Assembly (NCBI GenBank): GCA_031282785.1
Contig: JAITDB010000060.1
Location: 1 to 6,947 of the forward strand
Direction: 5' to 3'
Length of the DNA: 6,947 nucleotides
DNA from: Holosporaceae bacterium
GTDB taxonomy: Bacteria > Pseudomonadota > Alphaproteobacteria > UBA3830
In this document: piece after piece, positions 5,415 to 6,947 of the stretch
Layout of the letters: every line of letters begins with the position of its first letter
How positions within the stretch are numbered: position 1 is the first letter of the stretch
Translations under genes and position numbers: made by a program
Notes under the pieces: model-generated
Told to the model about the DNA's origin: nothing
Database searches by the model: none
The model's input: only the letters and a program-made list of their open reading frames with translations

Positions 5415-6947
5415 ATGAAAAAAATGTTAGTAATTAAAGGCTTTTTAATTATAAGCCTGGTTTTTTGTTTAAATGTAGAAGGCAGTCAAAGACTTTTTTC
5501 ATCCAACATGTCCGGAGTAAATTCTACTTCTAGGGTCATAAACGCTACGGAAAATGATCGCATTCTCAATTTAAATTTTTCTGGTTCGCTTTTAAACATA
5601 GCGTTTCCCGGTACTAGACCACATGGTAGATCTAATGGTTCTTCGTTGGTGAACTTACAATTGCCTTCTGCTCCATCTAGGCAAACTCTCAACATATCAA
5701 TAAAACATGTGCCACTACTTCCTCCTCCTGTGAACACACTATCACATCCTTCTCTGCTTCCTTTTATGCCGAGCAGATCACAGCCTTCTACGCCGCCTCT
5801 TTCGTCAAATTCATTTTTTGCGCAATATCCAGAGGACCATTTTTCCTCAGACGAAGAACATGAGGAAATTTCTCCGCATAATATTAGTGGCGGGAGTCCG
5901 CATCCCATTACTCCGCAGTTATCGTATTCCGTTGCATCTGCCGAGGAAAGCTGTTCTCATACTCCTTTCACGTCGACTGTTGGAGAAAACTCTCAGCACT
6001 TTAATATATCAGTTCCGCCTAATAGTCCGCGAGAGGATTCTGCCCCTTTCATTTCAACTATTGGAGGAGACTCTCCGATCTTAAAGACAATCCTGTCTGA
6101 TACTCCGCTTTCAAAGAAAAAAGCTCTGCAGAGTAGTCCGCTTTTAAAGGAAACGACTCCGCAGAACACTCCGCTTTCAAAGAAAAGAGCTCTGCTGAGT
6201 AGTCCGTTTCTAAAGGAAACGACTCCGCAAAATAGTCCGCTTTTAAGGGAAAGGATTATGATTCCAGCATTAAGGATTCGGAGCCAGGGGGAGTCTTTTC
6301 ATTCGACCTCTCAGTTTTCAAATCGTTCCAATACGCCATTTTCAGAGCAGAATAATGCTGTAAGCTCATTAGTGGATACTCCTAGACAGCAGAATTACGC
6401 GCAAGATTCAGCAGAAGAAAACGAAGAAAGACTAGATGATTGGGAAAAGATTTCGCTGACAAAATCAAATATAAATCCACAAGAAAAAGAGCACGAATTA
6501 GAGGAAGTAAATAATTCAGACGCTGTACCGCAGAGGCCGTATAAAAATAATAAGTCTGCTCAGCGGAAACGAATTCAAGAAGGAGCTGAAAAATTAAGGC
6601 GGGAAGCAAAGGAGGATCCTCTCTTGCGAGTGGCCTTGGGTTATATCGAGAGTCCGAAAGATCAGTCGAATAACAGTGCTGCAAAGACTGTTAATAAGGA
6701 AAATGAAGTTCGTCAAAAGCCTGCGAAACCGAAAAGTCATAGTTCGAACATTACAAATAGAAATTTCTCTGTTCGAAAAAAAATAAGAGTTCCAAGCCGA
6801 AGAGATCGTGATCAAGACGGCTCTAGCGAAGTAGATATGTCTTCTTACGATTCCTCAGATGACGATAGTGCAGATGAATATGTTTATAAATTTCAGCAGA
6901 AAAAAGAAAAAAATTACGACAATGCTTTTCTAAAAAAAGAAAATGAT
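5415..6947 (+). CDS. Secreted low-complexity Ser/Thr/Pro repeat protein, 3' end outside the window
   Basis: One frame stays open for 511 codons from ATG 5415 to the right edge, so the protein is at least 511 residues. I do not recognise a family. The N-terminus is a Sec-type signal peptide: K2, K3 and K8, a hydrophobic core at about 9-19, and plausible cleavage after V-E-G (21-23). The rest looks largely disordered. Residues 84-130 are proline-rich with PLLPPPV at 100-106. Residues 126-323 hold 16 Ser/Thr-Pro pairs, including repeats at 230-273. Residues 331-364 are acidic, 377-412 look helical and basic (KSAQRKR, EKLRREAKEDPLLRVALGY), 454-463 is the basic RKKIRVPSRR, and 472-488 is acidic (SSYDSSDDDSADE). 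Only one Cys (C180) and one Trp (W343) follow the signal peptide. No good Shine-Dalgarno is seen; AT-rich -10-like boxes lie at 5365-5381. It could be a surface protein or a host-targeted effector; this is inferred from composition only. Confidence 0.8.
   Translation, partial: MKKMLVIKGFLIISLVFCLNVEGSQRLFSSNMSGVNSTSRVINATENDRILNLNFSGSLLNIAFPGTRPHGRSNGSSLVNLQLPSAPSRQTLNISIKHVPLLPPPVNTLSHPSLLPFMPSRSQPSTPPLSSNSFFAQYPEDHFSSDEEHEEISPHNISGGSPHPITPQLSYSVASAEESCSHTPFTSTVGENSQHFNISVPPNSPREDSAPFISTIGGDSPILKTILSDTPLSKKKALQSSPLLKETTPQNTPLSKKRALLSSPFLKETTPQNSPLLRERIMIPALRIRSQGESFHSTSQFSNRSNTPFSEQNNAVSSLVDTPRQQNYAQDSAEENEERLDDWEKISLTKSNINPQEKEHELEEVNNSDAVPQRPYKNNKSAQRKRIQEGAEKLRREAKEDPLLRVALGYIESPKDQSNNSAAKTVNKENEVRQKPAKPKSHSSNITNRNFSVRKKIRVPSRRDRDQDGSSEVDMSSYDSSDDDSADEYVYKFQQKKEKNYDNAFLKKEND
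5961..6074 (+). repeat. Degenerate 81-bp spaced repeat inside the secreted protein gene
   Basis: Codons 183-193 (TPFTSTVGENS, 5961-5993) and 210-220 (APFISTIGGDS, 6042-6074) match at 25 of 33 bases, with a period of 27 codons. The residues between the copies diverge more, but each copy is followed after about ten residues by a Ser/Thr-Pro pair (S204-P205 and T230-P231). It looks like an older duplication next to the younger 66-bp repeats. Confidence 0.55.
6102..6233 (+). repeat. Two tandem in-frame 66-bp repeats with a partial third
   Basis: Unit 1 (6102-6167) and unit 2 (6168-6233) differ at 6 of 66 bases and encode 22-residue units starting TPLSKKKALQSSP and TPLSKKRALLSSP, each ending LKETTPQN. 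A truncated third unit begins at 6234 (SPLLRER). Each 66-bp unit is itself two related 33-bp halves (24 of 33 bases equal in unit 1), so the array seems to have grown by successive duplications. Its length is a multiple of three, so copy-number change would keep the frame. Confidence 0.9.

Noticed and set aside
5415..5490. Lipoprotein signal in the repeat protein (LVFC, Cys18) and likewise LFFC19 in the 203-residue protein.
   Set aside because: A lipobox needs a small residue (Gly, Ala or Ser) just before Cys; Phe is there in both cases, so signal peptidase I cleavage is more likely.
5486..5908. Minus-strand open frame of 140 codons opposite the repeat protein.
   Set aside because: The plus-strand frame is much longer (511 codons), begins with a signal peptide and explains the repeats; the minus-strand product is a Gly/Cys/Ser-rich complement of Pro/Ser/Thr codons.
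6102..6248. Tandem repeats considered as a CRISPR array.
   Set aside because: The units are contiguous, in frame and without variable spacers, so they are protein-coding tandem repeats.

Overview
The window looks like a piece of an alphaproteobacterial chromosome, probably from a host-associated, moderately AT-rich lineage of the Rickettsiales/Holosporales kind. The evidence is the gene run dnaB, alr, then an MlaE-type permease and an MlaF-type ATPase. From memory this order is common in Alphaproteobacteria, and an alr-permease-ATPase run occurs in Rickettsia. The DnaB C-terminus (AEVIVAKQRHGP with an insert before it) also reads as the alphaproteobacterial type. AT-rich spacers and two flanking unrecognised secreted proteins fit a host-adapted bacterium. 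The taxonomic placement is inference.

Layout. At the left edge two genes on the minus strand overlap by four bases (ATGA). The upstream one (115-726) encodes a 203-residue exported protein of unknown family that starts at GTG. The downstream one (1-118) runs off the window. A divergent intergenic region (727-1045) separates them from a compact plus-strand cluster: dnaB (1046-2500), alr (2497-3699), mlaE (3744-4520) and mlaF (4517-5269). dnaB/alr and mlaE/mlaF overlap by four bases and only 44 bases separate alr from mlaE, so one transcript is likely. An A+U-stem hairpin with a T tract follows mlaF.

From 5415 to the right edge one frame stays open for 511 codons with no stop in the window. 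It encodes a signal peptide followed by a long low-complexity Ser/Thr/Pro-rich protein. Its centre holds 66-bp tandem repeats that place an [ST]-P-[LIF]-[LS]-[KR] motif six times in a nearly exact 11-residue register. A proline-rich SH3-ligand-like motif lies before the repeats, and basic clusters and an acidic Ser/Asp stretch lie after them. I do not recognise it. It is the strongest candidate here for something undescribed, possibly a secreted host-interaction protein.

How the genes relate. The central cluster is housekeeping: replicative helicase, D-alanine supply for peptidoglycan, and the inner-membrane core of a phospholipid transporter whose substrate-binding MCE subunit (MlaD) is not in the window. 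Both flanks carry exported proteins of unknown function, so this conserved block is bordered by lineage-specific accessory genes.
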